This document shows positions 10,814 through 23,139 of a stretch of DNA of 64,000 nucleotides, one piece after another. Position 1 is the first letter of the stretch. Each line of letters opens with the position of its first letter. The notes under the pieces were generated by a model. The model saw only the letters and a program-made list of their open reading frames with translations. It searched no databases and was not told the DNA's origin. The DNA lies in NCBI GenBank assembly GCA_008360975.2, contig CM039196.1:7916263-7980262 (forward strand), read 5' to 3'. Origin of the DNA: Lichenostomus cassidix. Taxonomy: Eukaryota; Chordata; Aves; Passeriformes; Meliphagidae. A program made the position numbers and the translations under genes.

Positions 10814-13800
10814 TCCTAATACATCCTTTATGATCAGTTACTGTTGCACACCCAGCCCCTGACATTATGGCATTCTGTAGTTATTTAATGCATTTTAGTA
10901 GGGAACCAACCCCCTACTCTGATTTCTTCCCTCCACCACAAAGGCTCAAACGAGCATTAAAATGCCAAGACCATGTAGAAATTGCTTTAAAAATCCCTAC
11001 CCTTGTGTTTGTTTGTTTATTTTGTGTTTGGGTTGAGTGGTCTGTATGGAAATTCTCTGGGTTTTGTTCCCCGTTTTGACTGCTTCAGTGTACAAAATGG
11101 ATTGCCCTTTCTGCCACTAGCTTGGGTTTGTGTGTCCAAGTTGTAAAATAAAAAGCTGGCCTATTCACATTTTAAAGCCCTCTTGTCCTCCTTCAGAGCA
11201 ATCACCACCTTTAAAAATATCCTGACCAGCTTTGAATATTTTCTTGCTTCTGCTCTAAATTAGGGGTTTATGAACCTAAGGATGTTACTGTTGCATATAG
11301 AATTCAGTGACTTTAATATATACACATGTGTTCACAGACAATTTAATTTTTGCTTCCTATTGATGTATTTTTCAAGTTGCTTCGTATTTCACTTTTAGAG
11401 AAATTACTGTTAAGATTAAAGGAATATTGATACCTTCATTTTCATTTAAAAAAAATAGTACAAGATACCTAAATAATAATCAATAGGATTTGAAATACAA
11501 TCTGTCCCTGCGCTTCCCAATAGCAACGTGGAGTGAGGCTGAGAGACGCGGGGATGATGTAGGCCTAGGAACAGGAACACTGCATTCAGAATTGATCTTT
11601 AAATAACAATATGTTGGTGACTGTCACTCGCGGTGTAGTTGGAGGCAGATGTGGTATTTTCGCTTGCAGCTGCTAAGAAAAGGGGTTGGAGGGCTGGGGG
11701 ATGGGACCTTCCTCTCTCTCTCTCTCTCTTTTTTTTTTTTCTGAAGCCTTGAGCTGTTACCTTGGGAGCAAAGGGTGGGGGTGGGGAGAGCCGTCATATT
11801 GGAAATCAAATCTAGGTAAACGAGTGCTTTCAGATTGCACAGCACATCCCAAGCCAGGCTGGGATGTGCTGGTAAGCGAGCCGTGGGGAGGCAGAAAATG
11901 GAGGGCCACATCCTGAGGGGGGTAGCGTGTCCCATTTTAGAGGGCTGAGGAGAAGCCAAATCCTCACTAACGTGCTCCAGTTCTCCAGTGAACGAGGGAG
12001 CAGACAAAAGACACCTTTTCAGCCCCTCTGTTTCTGGGGGAGAGCTGAAGGCTGTGTCCCTTTCACACCCAGAGGAGAAGGCTAAGCCTCCATGCCTGAA
12101 CCAGAGGCACGGTGCTGGTGGCCCATGCGGTGCACTGCCAGGCCTCAGTGGAGGTAACCCGAGCCGGCATGGCTCCCTTTCTCTAGAGCTTTTCTTTTCA
12201 TCCATCTCTGCATTGTAGTACGGTTGCCATTTTTGTGTGTGTTATGGAACGGGGAGACCTATTTAGCTTTGGCACTTTCCCTTCTTCTTTCTTCTAATTC
12301 TTGATTAATGAAGAGGTAGGTGAGAGTGAAATCTCTAAGGGCTTTGCTAGGGGGGTGTCTTCCCCCCTCGCCATCAATAGGAGCGCAAGGGTGACCAAAG
12401 TGGGAGCGCCAAGGGCCCTTTGCTGCCCCTGGCCAGGGAGGATGGGGAGGAAGGTGGACCAGCGAGGAGCTGGAAGCCACCCTGGAGCAGGGCAGTGCTT
12501 TGTTCTGTGTGTGTGTGTGCTCGTGAAGCCCATCAGCGAGTGGAAATAAGTGCTAGTGAAAACCTTGGTGGGGCTGATGCTGGGCTGTAAGATGGCCTCT
12601 CAGACATGTGAGCCTGCCTTGTTTGGAGGTGGAGAAATCACAGGGGGAATAGATGCATAGTTGTTTTCCTGTATGAAGTTATGTCTTTAAAAATAATATG
12701 GTCACTACACTTCAAAACCTCCCCTGGGCGTGGGGGGAATTTGAGGCGTGTGATACAGGGAAAGGCCTGTGTGATGACAAGGACCATATCCCATTTGCAG
12801 AGGGAGAGGGACAACCTTCTGAGGGCTCCTGGCTCTGGCTGGGGCAATGGAGCCCACAGACACCCTTTGCTGAGCGCCAGCTCTCTGCAAGGCAGGCCCC
12901 AGGGGTGTGGGGGAGAGCACGGGGTTCCCTGCAGATTTGGACCTGGGATGGAGGTTACACATTCCAAACCCTCCCTTCCCCACTTTTTCCTTTTTTTTTT
13001 TAACCCTGCCTGGCTGAGGAATGTAACAGCGAAAAAAAAAAAAAAGCACTGGAGGAAAGGAAAAAAAGAAAAAAAAGAGAGAGGGGGGATTCGGAAGCAA
13101 AGGCCCCTTCAGGAGTCTGTATTTGTGCAAGGGAAACCATTTGCATGTGTGTGGAGATGCCAGAGTTTGTCTCCAGTTGGGTCGGAGGGGGAGGGCGCGG
13201 GAGGAATGCGGGGAATCAGGTCGGGCTGCGGGGGGAAGGGCTCCGGCAGAGCCTCCATCCTGTTGTTGCATAAACTTGTTAAAAGAACCCCTCCTCTGTG
13301 GAGGCAGCACACATAGGGTATTAGTGTGGTGGAGGAGGCCAGACCTGCGCCCTGGCTACACAACCAATTGGAGCGGAAAGTGAAATCAGATGGTTTAAGT
13401 TTTCAGAGGGATTTTTTTTTTTTTTTTTCAGGGGGACTTTTTGAGTCATTGCATTGAGTGCTAGATCTGTGTTAAGGTCGCTCCTGCTCTGGCCGCTCTT
13501 GGGTGGTTTGGGGAAGGGAGGCGGCCGGGCGGGGGCAGGAGGTGCCGCTTCCCCTCGTGCTGTGCCGCTGGCCCCGGCTCTGGAGACTCGGGCTTGGGGC
13601 CCCGAGGAGAAACCACACCCCTGCCCCTGCAGGCATGGGCGCTTTGGGGAGGCTGGCTGTGTGATGAGGGGAGTCTGGCCCTTGCCGTGGGGGAAAGAGT
13701 TATTTGGGGGACCTCAGGCTCAGCCCCACATGTGCTCTTCCCCAGCCAAGGCAACTACGAGGCCCTTCACTTGCCCTGTACATGCAGGGCCAACAGTGGG

Positions 13801-16800
13801 ATCGGCACTTCCAGGGTGATAGTATTTAGCCCTATTTTCCTCCTGCGTTTAGTACCATAAGTCGTCTTTCTTTTTTTTTTTTTTTTTTTTTTTTCCATCA
13901 GACAGCAGAGCGCTGGTAAACACCATGCAGAAAAGCCGTATTGTGGGGTTACAAAGTCTGGGCTGTTTAAGGAGCTCTGTCATTCCTTTTAATGGAGCTC
14001 ACTGACGCAGATCTGGGTTCTGCCAGCCGAGGAAATATTGCTGCTGAGAAAAGGGTTATTGAAACCCACAAACTAAATATTATAAGCAAGAATCAAATGG
14101 CAGGACATTCTGGAGTGTAATCCCTCCTGATTTCAGGAGAAGGGGAACGTATTGGTAAGTGGCTGTGGGTGACAGAATCTCTGAGCTCAGTGGGTGAAAC
14201 ACACTTGGAAAAGTGATGTTTTCAGAGAGGATTATCAACCTTTACTCTCTGGAGTCTCACACCTGGACAAGTTGACTCTTGCATGGAAGCAAGAATCCCC
14301 TTTTTCTCTGGACAGATTTGTACAAACTTGCTAGATAGACTTAAGGAGCCAGGACTGGAATGCTAAGAATTTTCTCTCTCTTAAAAAAAAAAATTAAAAA
14401 GGCAACACTTCCCAGTTTTAAAACAATGATAAAATTGTTAAATAGGATGGAAAACTCTAAATCAACTTTGAGCCTACAGCTGTTTCCAAAGTGTTTGCTC
14501 TGACCTTTGGTAATAGTGTCAATTCCGCTGCAGAAAATATATTATAGACTATATAATGTATTTAATTGCAAGATGGCTTTTAAATGGTCTCCTTTCCTCA
14601 GGCTAGAGAACTGGCTGTGACCAGGGAAACAAGGCTGGACTGTGCCTTTCTATGTTTTGTGAGATTGCAACTGAGATGAAAATTTAAAAAACGCGCCTGC
14701 CCCGAGTGGCATCTTTAACCACAAGAGAAACAAACAAACAAAACAGCAACAAAGGGAAGGGGAAATGGCTCCCTAAGCTAAACCAGGGAAGGCAGGGTCT
14801 GACCTCACGAAAAGCAGAGGCCTCTCATCTCCAGAGGCTCAGCTCACTACTTTATTTATCCCAAGGCTTCATCGTAAGGACACTTCAGTCTATTTGTCGC
14901 CTAACATCAGAAAAAGGGGACTTAAACACATAGCTAAGGCTCCACTACAGTAAGATTTCCCCACACGCACCGCCAAAAAAAGAACTTCCATTATTGAGCA
15001 ACATATAAAGTGTTATTTCCATACTAGTCTGGGTGACATTTCCATTTAGTTTCTATAACTGTGATTAAAGGCAAGAGAGGTTTCTAAACATATCTAGAGA
15101 TGCTGAGCCTCACAGTGTATAAATAGCATGCATTTCATAATCTCGTGTTTAAACGTTTATTTTAAAATAACCCCCATATACATTCCAGAGAGTCTCCCTG
15201 CTATAGGACATAGTGCAACCCAGGCTTTGCGTATCATTTGCAAACTAGGTGGAATATTATTGGAATACTATTGGAGGCTGATTCAGTCTTTATTTTTCCT
15301 GTTCTGTGGAAACAAAAAGAAAAAAAAAAGCAACATGTGGGGAGGTCTGTGCCAATACACCACTTGGAGATAAGGACATTTTTGAGACACATCTAGGCTC
15401 TCAGCACAGATCCAGAAACATAAAGTAACTTAATTGCCTTTGCTTGGAACTTAACTTGTGGCTGACGTTTCTAATTACATCCCTTACCCTCCCCTGCCAG
15501 TTGTAGCTTCTGCAACTACTGAAGTATTTAAGTTGTGAGGAAGTCGTCAAATTGAGCTTTCCCCCACACTATTCATGCATCAGTAACATCACTTCATGTG
15601 CAGATTGTGTGTTTCCACTGTAAACTTGCCAGTTGGTTTGTCTCTTGGGCCACTGGTGAAGTTAAATTGTGTGTATTATGTCTAAGTCTTGTTTGAGATA
15701 ACATCGAGGCTGAAGAGAGGAAAAGACATGGTAAACAATAAACAAAATAGACTGGACGGGAATAGATGGAAAGGTAAGGCTGAGCCTAGTTGCATCTTTT
15801 TTTATGTTCTCAGTCCAACTGGATGTCTAGGTTGCAGGGATTGTTGAGAAGCAGTGGCAGGATTAAACCTGAGGTTTTGCCAAGGTAATGAGAATACAGA
15901 AGTTTGATAAAACTCAATTCTGAGCTGCTTTCAGCAACCTCTGTGAATGTGGCCTTTTAATTAGTGTGAGCAAAGATTTAATATAAATAAATAACGTGGA
16001 AAAAAGATCCCTGTTTTCTTCCACAAACATCACAAAGGATGGGGACAAGAAGGGGTTGGGACAGATTGGAGATTTTGTTTATTGGGCATTAGAAAAAACC
16101 AAACTGAATGGAGCTTGCCCAGTTCCTTTTTCTTTGGCAAGTCAGGCAGCATCAAAGAGGATGCAGGGCTGCCTCACACCAGCATGCCAAAAGCCAGGCA
16201 CCTCTAATGGCAAAGATAGTGGCATGGATAAATTAGCCAGGAATCCATGAATTAGGGGATTGTCCCTTCATTACACTCCTGTTTAATCCACTGGAAAGCA
16301 GACTGAGGAAAGAGAAGCTTAACGTGTCAAAATCATGACCTGGTTTGGGATGGCCTGGGAATGAAATTTCCTTCCCCTTCCTCTGGACACTCAAGTGTTC
16401 CTACGTGACAAATGCGCTGGGGCAGGTTAATTGGGAGCCAGAGTGCAGAGGAAGAGTCTAGTTGGCAAAGCAGCCCTGAAGCTGGAGGTGTCTCAGCCCT
16501 TCCCTGGGAATAATTTCTGTGGCTTTTAGTGTGTTCAACACTAAACCAGCCCCAGCTGAAGATTGTGCCTTCCAGCCTTGGACAGAAAAGTGCTGGGGAG
16601 GGGGAAGAGAAGAAAAAGCCAAACAAAACAAGCTAGGGCAAAACACGCGTGCGTCTCCAAACACTGTTTAACCTGTGTGCATAAATGTGAAGTCAGTGCT
16701 GGAGAGCCAGCCCTGGAGATCCTGTTTTGCTTTCTAATTTTTGGTGTGTACTTAATCCCGTGATTTCCAATGAAGGGAGGGATATTTAAAACACTGGGCT

Positions 16801-17249
16801 CTCCAAGTAGGACAGCCCTAGAAAGGAAGTTCTCTGAGGGCTTGATGCCTGTTACTAAGAGGTTCAAAATACAACTATCAGTTAATCAAATAAATAGCAC
16901 TTCCCAGCCTCTGACAGCTAGGCAGCTAATTGACTGAGGCTATTAATAAAAGAGAGAAATTTACACAGAACAAAGTGAGAACTGGGGATTGAGGTATAGA
17001 AACCTGGATAAAATCCATACTGGAATTAAATGTGTCCTGGGAGAAAGGGGTAGTGCCCGTGCATGGATTCTGCGGGTCAGAGATTTACTCCACTCCTGCA
17101 TCCCCACTTTCCCAGGAGCACATGATACTGTGATCCATAGGGGCAGTGCACTGCTTTCTAACTTTTTACCCCTTCCCCATTTGCAGGCATGGAATGAAGC
17201 TCCCTCCAGTCACCTGCCGCAAGACACATTATCCAGCTTCCTAACCTTA
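10814..17249. other. long non-coding spacer inside the microRNA cluster
   Basis: No protein gene recognised. Contains simple tracts: CT repeat plus poly-T at about 11,712-11,740, TG repeat at about 12,504-12,520, and T tracts at 13,411-13,428 (directly followed by CAGGGG) and 13,871-13,895. A GC-richer part at 12.4-13.8 kb has open frames without family resemblance. If one primary transcript covers the cluster, this is intronic or exonic lncRNA sequence. Confidence 0.55.
13871..13895. repeat. poly-T tract
   Basis: About 24 consecutive T residues. No recognisable retroposon body sits on either side, so I call it a simple mononucleotide repeat. Confidence 0.85.
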
Positions 17250-17328
17250 AGGATGAGACCCTATCAATATTGCCTCTGCTTTTGTTATCAGGGTAGTAGT
17301 GCAATATTGCTTATAGGGTCTTTTCTTT
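17250..17328 (+). ncRNA. mir-454: pre-miR-454 hairpin
   Basis: The 3' arm at 17,297-17,319 (23 nt) begins TAGTGCAATATTGCTTATAG, identical over its length to vertebrate miR-454-3p as I remember it. The 5' arm at 17,258-17,279 (ACCCTATCAATATTGCCTCT...) matches miR-454-5p except for one base. The arms pair through CTAT...CAATATTGC with a small bulge and a loop of about 17 bases. In human, miR-454 sits with miR-301a on chromosome 17; here it lies 1.2 kb upstream of miR-130b on the same strand. It shares the AGUGCAA seed with the other three hairpins, so the four should have overlapping targets. Confidence 0.95.
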
Positions 17329-18050
17329 TGAGGGTTATTCTTCATGGAGAGAAGAAAGCCACAGCAGGAAAAAATAATCCCATGTGCCCACCAAGTTAAG
17401 GGAAAAGTTGTGAAATGCTGAGCATTGTTAGATAGGCGAGTAATTGTACAGAGATGTTATTTGTGACAAATAATCGTGCTATTCTGGTGACTCAGGTTGT
17501 GAGTAATGGGCATATTTTTGATGCTATCACACAGGATTCAAAACGGCCTCGTGCTTAAAACACAAGCAGTGATTGAAACCAGAGAAACCCATCATGGCTC
17601 CTTTTTAAAATAGTGTGAGTTCTGAGACGTTTGAAGGGTGTCCATATTACATACTGATGTAAACACCCACCAAGGGATGGGAGGTGATACATAGCCATAC
17701 TTGCTGTTTCTGTGCCTGATCCCAGCCCGAAAACCAGTGCGATGCGAAGCAGAGCACACCACAAAGAGGCCGAGGCTCTAATCCCAATAACCTTCGCGAA
17801 ACAAAGCTCATGCCTCTGCCCGGCGAGTGCGGCCCGCCGGGCTCCCCGGCCGTGGCCCGCACCCGGGGCTATTCCAGGGTTGGGCGGTGCAGCGGGGCCG
17901 GGAACTGCCTCTGGCCCTTCCCGAGAGCTGCTCTCTGAGGTACGTGGGAACGGAGCAGAGATGGGGGTGTTAAATCTCCTCTCCTCTTTGTGAGGATCAG
18001 CTGGGGGCTGACAGCAGCCGGGATGGCCGAGTGGGTGGCCCTGCCTTCCA
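17329..18050. other. spacer between miR-454 and the downstream CpG island
   Basis: Non-coding by inspection. GC content rises steadily from about 17,800 towards the CpG island that holds miR-130b. Confidence 0.55.
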
Positions 18051-18890
18051 TTTCAGGTGGTCCCCGCGGTCCCTTTCGGGACCTCAGGGGCCCAGGGAAA
18101 GGGGTGGTGGGAGGGGACTGAGGGCCGGATCAGGGCGCGGCGGAGCAGCCGCTGCCGCGGGGCTTTCCGTGCCGGTCCCCGGGCGCTGCGGGGCCGCTGC
18201 CGCGCGTCTCCCCGGGGCGGCCGGGCTCTCCTCGTCGGCCCGGCGGCGTGCGGGGCAGGGCCCGGAGCCATACGACGGGGCCGTGCCGTTGTGCCCGTTG
18301 TCCCCGTTGTGCCGCTGCCCTCGGTTTAACTCCCCCCCTGAGCTGACCCCCAGCATCATTCCAATGGGAGGCGGCCAGCTCGGGGACAAAGCCGGGATCT
18401 CCCCATCCCACTCGGGCTCTCCCTCCGTGCCCCCAGCCCGGCAGCAGGGCTGCAGGCCGGGGGCTGCCGCAGCTGCTGTGCCAGCGCTGGGACCACCGGC
18501 CGGGCTGCCCCTCTTTCCCTGTTGCACTACTGTCACGGTCGCAGCGAGCAGTGCAATAATGAAAGGGCGTCAGTGCGCCGGGGAGCCGCGAGAGCCGGGG
18601 ACGAGCCGCTGACAGCGTGCGAGGACGGGACGTCCCGCCGCCCCCCGAGAGCCACCTTAACGGGGCGGGGGGGATACGCACGACACTGACGGACGGACTT
18701 TGGTTGTGCAACTTTCTTTGTTTAAACACGCAGCGGCGGAGAGCGTGCGCGCAGGGGCAGGGCAAGGTGAGCGGCTCCGCGCACCGCTTGCCCCGGGCCC
18801 GCCGCCGCTCCCCGCCCCGCCGGCCCCGGCCGCGCTCCCCGCGGCCGCGGAGCCTGGGGCAGCCCCTCTGCTGTACCCGGCCAACACCAA
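18050..18890. other. CpG island containing miR-130b
   Basis: About 840 bases of CpG-dense, GC-rich DNA. All frames stay open with low-complexity Ala/Gly/Pro/Arg translations and none resembles a protein family. The miR-130b hairpin lies in its middle. The island could be an internal promoter that makes miR-130b partly independent of the upstream cluster members, or simply a GC-rich exon. Confidence 0.65.
18496..18584 (+). ncRNA. mir-130b: pre-miR-130b hairpin
   Basis: The 3' arm product at 18,549-18,570 begins CAGTGCAATAATGAAAGGGC. It matches miR-130b with the A and final GT seen in the chicken form I recall (human has GATG and ends GCAT). The 5' arm at about 18,511-18,532 (CTCTTTCCCTGTTGCACTAC) is identical to the human 5p arm from memory and pairs with it around a GC-rich loop. 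It is the last of four plus-strand hairpins with the same seed and is the only one set in a CpG island. Confidence 0.96.
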
Positions 18891-18899
18891 ATAAATAAA
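18890..18899 (+). terminator. tandem overlapping AATAAA polyadenylation signals
   Basis: Two overlapping AATAAA hexamers about 320 bases downstream of miR-130b on the same strand, at the edge of the CpG island, followed within 35 bases by a T-rich stretch. They could mark the 3' end of the microRNA primary transcript. AATAAA is common by chance, so this is tentative. Confidence 0.3.
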
Positions 18900-21800
18900 G
18901 TCACCCCCAAGTCCCCTGTCCCTGCTTTTTTTCCTGGGGGGGTTTCTTGCAGGTCAGCAGCCCCTCTTGCCTCCCTGGCAGCCCTTTCGCAGATAAAAAT
19001 CCCCTCGACGAGTTTTTGCCCTGCGATCCGGTGTGCTGCTCACCCGTTTGGTCTTGTGGGGAGAGGCCGAAAACGCAAATAGGAAACGAGCGTCTTCCTT
19101 CACTGTGGAGCCTGAAAAACTCGAGTCGTGCCCTAGTGCTGGGTTCAGCCATGGGGGAGCATGGGTAGGGAAGTGAGTGTGGGGCGGGAGGGGAAGGGTT
19201 TGCAATAATGGAGATGAGAACTGTGCTTTGCATCTGGGAGCTGTGCTGGGAAGGCCAGGAAATAGCCCTTTGATTATTAGTGGCCATGGTGAAATGGATA
19301 CTTCTATAAAAGAGAGCTGGGGAGGGGTATTTCCTTTAGCAAAGGACCTTTCCGCTCTGGCCTTTTGAACCTGTGCTTCTCCCTGGCACTATTTCTGCTT
19401 CATCATGACTTTTTGCAGAGGAAGGTGAGTGCAGAAAGCAGGCGGGCTGTCGGAGAGGGATGCAATCTAATCCTGATGAAAAGGCTTTTACAGTCTATGC
19501 TTCATTTCCTATTTCTTTTGGGTTCTCTCTTTCTTCCATCCCTCACATGCACAAGCAGATACAAAAGCTGAATCCTTCCCTGCAGTCTTTCTCCAAGGAA
19601 AAAGTCAGCCCCCTCCCCAGCTTCACCTTCAGGCTTTGCGCACACAAAATGGCTGCAGCAGCAGCCTGTGGGTGGGCATGGAGAGCTCAGGAAGCTGCTT
19701 TTCTCTTTCCCACCCTGCCTGCCCAGGAAGCCCTTCTGCTTTTATTTTCTGTGGCATTTTGCTCTTGCATAGCTCTGTGCAAATCCAAGGGGGTCTCTCC
19801 AATGTGTAATCTATGCATGGAATGGGAGCTGGGGAGGGAAATGGCCAGTTTGCATGAGAAGGGGACCTGTCGGGCCCCAGTGTTTATTTTTTTGCTGACC
19901 TTCTGGGGATATGGTCAGTGAGAGCTGTGACAGCTGCTGGAAGCGGCAGGGGCTTTGAAGATTGTGAAGGTTGTGACCTCGAGGCCCCTTTCCTCTCTCT
20001 GTCCCAGGAGCTGCTGAGTCAATCAGGGAAAAGGGGAGGTGAAATGGGGGCTGCTCTTTAGCCATTTTTCAATCGGTGAATGAAACAGGAAAGGACAAAT
20101 GCAAGAAGAAAAAAGAGCAATTACTTCCACTTTGGTGCATTACTGAGAAGGGGGAATCTCTCTTTGGCAAAAGATTATAACAATAATGGGAAACCACTGT
20201 GCTCCTAAGATCCAGCACCTTGAATAAAGGATTTAACTGGGCAAGGAGCTGATGGCAGATCAATAACAGTAAATTAGGGGGAAAGCCTACAAACTCCTCT
20301 TGGTTCAAAGCAAGAGGAAATCCACCTCTCGTTTCCACCAGATATCAGCTCCAGATATAGCAGCAGCAACGTTCTCAGCTGGCCCACTAGCTCCCACCAT
20401 CTCCTTGACCCTACACTAATACATCTCCATCTTTGCTGAGCTCAGCTGAACCCTGTGGCTGAGATTTCAGAGGCCACTGAGAACGGCTGCACCGCACATG
20501 CCAAAATAAAGAGACAAAGTACATTGTGCGGGGCTGTATCCTTGATGTGTGTGTGCTTTCAAATAGCACAAGCTCCCCTGGCAATAGACACCCCTGGGCA
20601 GCCCACGAGAGGGCTCTCACTCAGCCCCAGATCCCTCTCTTAAGCCCAGTGAGTGGGGTTTAAGTCTTTTTCAATTTCTGGATAACATGATCCTATGGAT
20701 CTTTCCTTTTAAAATAGTAATCAGAACAGCAAACAGAGCACCCGGCTTCGGTTGACCAATACACAACAGAGGCAAAGAAAGCAAACAGCAGGCTTTTCAC
20801 TTAGTTTACACAGGGGGCACTTAAATACTGTATTGGTTACATAATACCATTTGGGGGTTGGGGGTTTACACATTCTTCTACTAAATATATCTGTGAGATT
20901 TGTTTTAAAGTGATCAACATAAATCCAGCCACAGCTTTGAGGCTATGATTAGACCTAATACCACTAGGTAGCTCATGGCATATTTACTGAAAACCAAGGC
21001 ACAATAGAATTTTTTCCCTAGACCTGCTAATCAGCACTGTGCTTGCTCCACTGCAGAGGGTGTACATTGCCTCTGGAAGGGCTGCCATAGACAGCCACTT
21101 CCCTGCAGGAAGCACAAGCTTCTGCGTTTTAGGTCTATATCCTGCCACTGCTCCACATCCAGTCCTCAGAATTCATCTCAGCACAGACTGGACAGGATAT
21201 GTTCTGGCAATTACAACAAACTTAGTGCTAACAAAGATGATGAAGCATATTTAAAAAAAAAAAAATCTAAATCCTAGCTGTGATTGATCAGGAAAAAGGT
21301 GCAGAATGTTAACTCCTCTGGAGAAGCCTGTTCAGATGGGGTACCTGAAAATACATTCCCTTCTTGAAAAGCCCTCCAGTAAACATCTTGTTTCCATCCA
21401 AAGGGAGTAGCAGGTGGCCAAACTGCTCCACTGAAGGATTGACAATGGCATTATCTATCCAGCTTTTCAGCTGAAGCCTGAGTAAATCTGTACCCAACTT
21501 CTGAGACTCCAGCTAAACCCTTCCTGGCTATGGAAAGCTTCCCCAGGCAAAGCTTGGATCTAGCAGCCCTGTGTTCTTGCAAAAGACCCATCCCTCTGCT
21601 CAGAAGTGAACAGATGGGGAGAAAAGTCTCAAAGCATCAGAGCTTTAAAACAGTGCTCTTCTCTTTAGTGTGTTGTCACCAGAAGCTCCATGGGCAGGGA
21701 TCTCTGCCATACGGAACTAGCAGAACAGCGGGTGGGCGGCTAATTGAGAATGGAAGTTCCTTGGGGCAAACCAAAATAGTCTTTGTGGCACTGTGTAAAA

Positions 21801-22965
21801 CTAGGTACGGTGCCTGGGCTGAGCATCAAACACCACCTCTGTAAAACTCCTGCTTACTCACTCACCTAGGAGGGAGGTGAGCCCTTGCCTTTTAAACATC
21901 TTGAGAGACACAGAGTAATCAGATGACAGGGATAAGATGCTGGCTCGGTGCAAACTCGAATGTATCATTTTGTATGAATGTAATAAGTCAAATATTTTAA
22001 TGAGTCATCCTGCTATTACTACAACAAATAGCAGAGCCCTGCCTTCCTCAAATACTGATCTGCTAAGAAGTAACACCTTTGCCAGAAGCCGCTACATCTT
22101 TGTAGCAGTTTGCCCAATTAAAATCGATAAGGAGTTACACTGAGTATAAAAGCCACAATCACACAGTGCTAGAAACAAACTGGTTTGTTCCACCACTAGG
22201 AATCGCCATCGTATTTCATATTGTGGTGATGGCCATCTGGGCTTACACAGCCCTCCAGAACAAAATTGTTACTTGGTTTTCTTTTTACAGTGGATACACC
22301 TTTAACACATCTCTAAATTATTTTGAAAAATTCAAACAAAAAGGAGGCTTTTCTCCAAGAGAAGGAGAAAATAAAAAACTTCCCATTCTGAAGGAAAAGG
22401 GGATCTCTCACCAGCCCTAGAGAAGTATGGAGGTCACCTTCACGTGCAAGCTGTTGCAGACACCAAGAACGAGCAAAGCTAAGGATTTCTCGCTGCCTAT
22501 CCCCAAACACCAAGTGATTCACTTAGGACATTTATAGCCGTGTTTGGAGCAAGTGAAAGGGTAGTTTAGGTGTTCCCCGGTTGAATCTCTGTCTGAATTC
22601 TCTGATCTAAAGGGATCCTTCTCCCCCTCGTTTCTCTGTTCATGCGCAGACAACCCTACTGAAAGGTAAATGTATACAGGAAGAAAACCTAACAAACCAG
22701 TAAACACTAATCCCAAAAATCTCTCTCACACATGCAAACAAACCCCAATAAACAAAAAACCCAAACAAAAGCAAACAAACCCAAAAAACCAAAACAAGAA
22801 AAGCAACCAAACAAAAAACCCCACCAAACCCAGGAGATAATTTAATTAGGGGCGGGAAAACCAGGATAATATTTAAATCGGGAAAAGCGAAGCTGAACAA
22901 AATGTTTTCCACTTGCACCCTGTATTACGGGAGCCAGTGGGGTAAGGGGTCTTTAAAGCCCAGCT
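18900..22965. other. non-coding stretch, no gene seen
   Basis: Mixed composition, no recognisable exon on either strand. Open frames such as the one at 19,460-19,921 show no known domain. An A/C-rich low-complexity tract lies near 22,731-22,832. Confidence 0.55.
22731..22832. repeat. A/C-rich low-complexity tract
   Basis: About 100 bases made almost wholly of AAAC, AAACC and CCCAA steps, so G/T-rich on the minus strand. Low complexity, no regular period. Confidence 0.75.
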
Positions 22966-23101
22966 GAATGAATGGCTCTTGGCACTACAGCGGGTGGGGT
23001 AAAGCCCCAGCCTGACCCCCCTGCGGCGGCGGAGCGGCTCCCCGGGCTGGGGGGAGGCTCGCCCGAGGTCGGCTCCGCGCCCGCTGCCCCGACGGCGCGG
23101 C

Positions 23102-23139
23102 GAGCACCCATGCGGCCGGCGAGCACCCATGCGGCCGGC
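23102..23139. repeat. 19-bp tandem duplication
   Basis: The 19-base unit GAGCACCCATGCGGCCGGC occurs twice head to tail and is followed by a partial third GAGC. It lies in the CpG-rich patch at 23 kb. Confidence 0.9.

Noticed and set aside
13411..13895. Long poly-T runs as the tails of minus-strand retroposons
   Set aside because: No SINE, LINE or processed-gene body adjoins them and no target-site duplications were evident.
15200..15230. AGTGCAAC match as a further miR-130 family hairpin
   Set aside because: No complementary arm lies within 60 bases and the bases after the seed do not fit the family.
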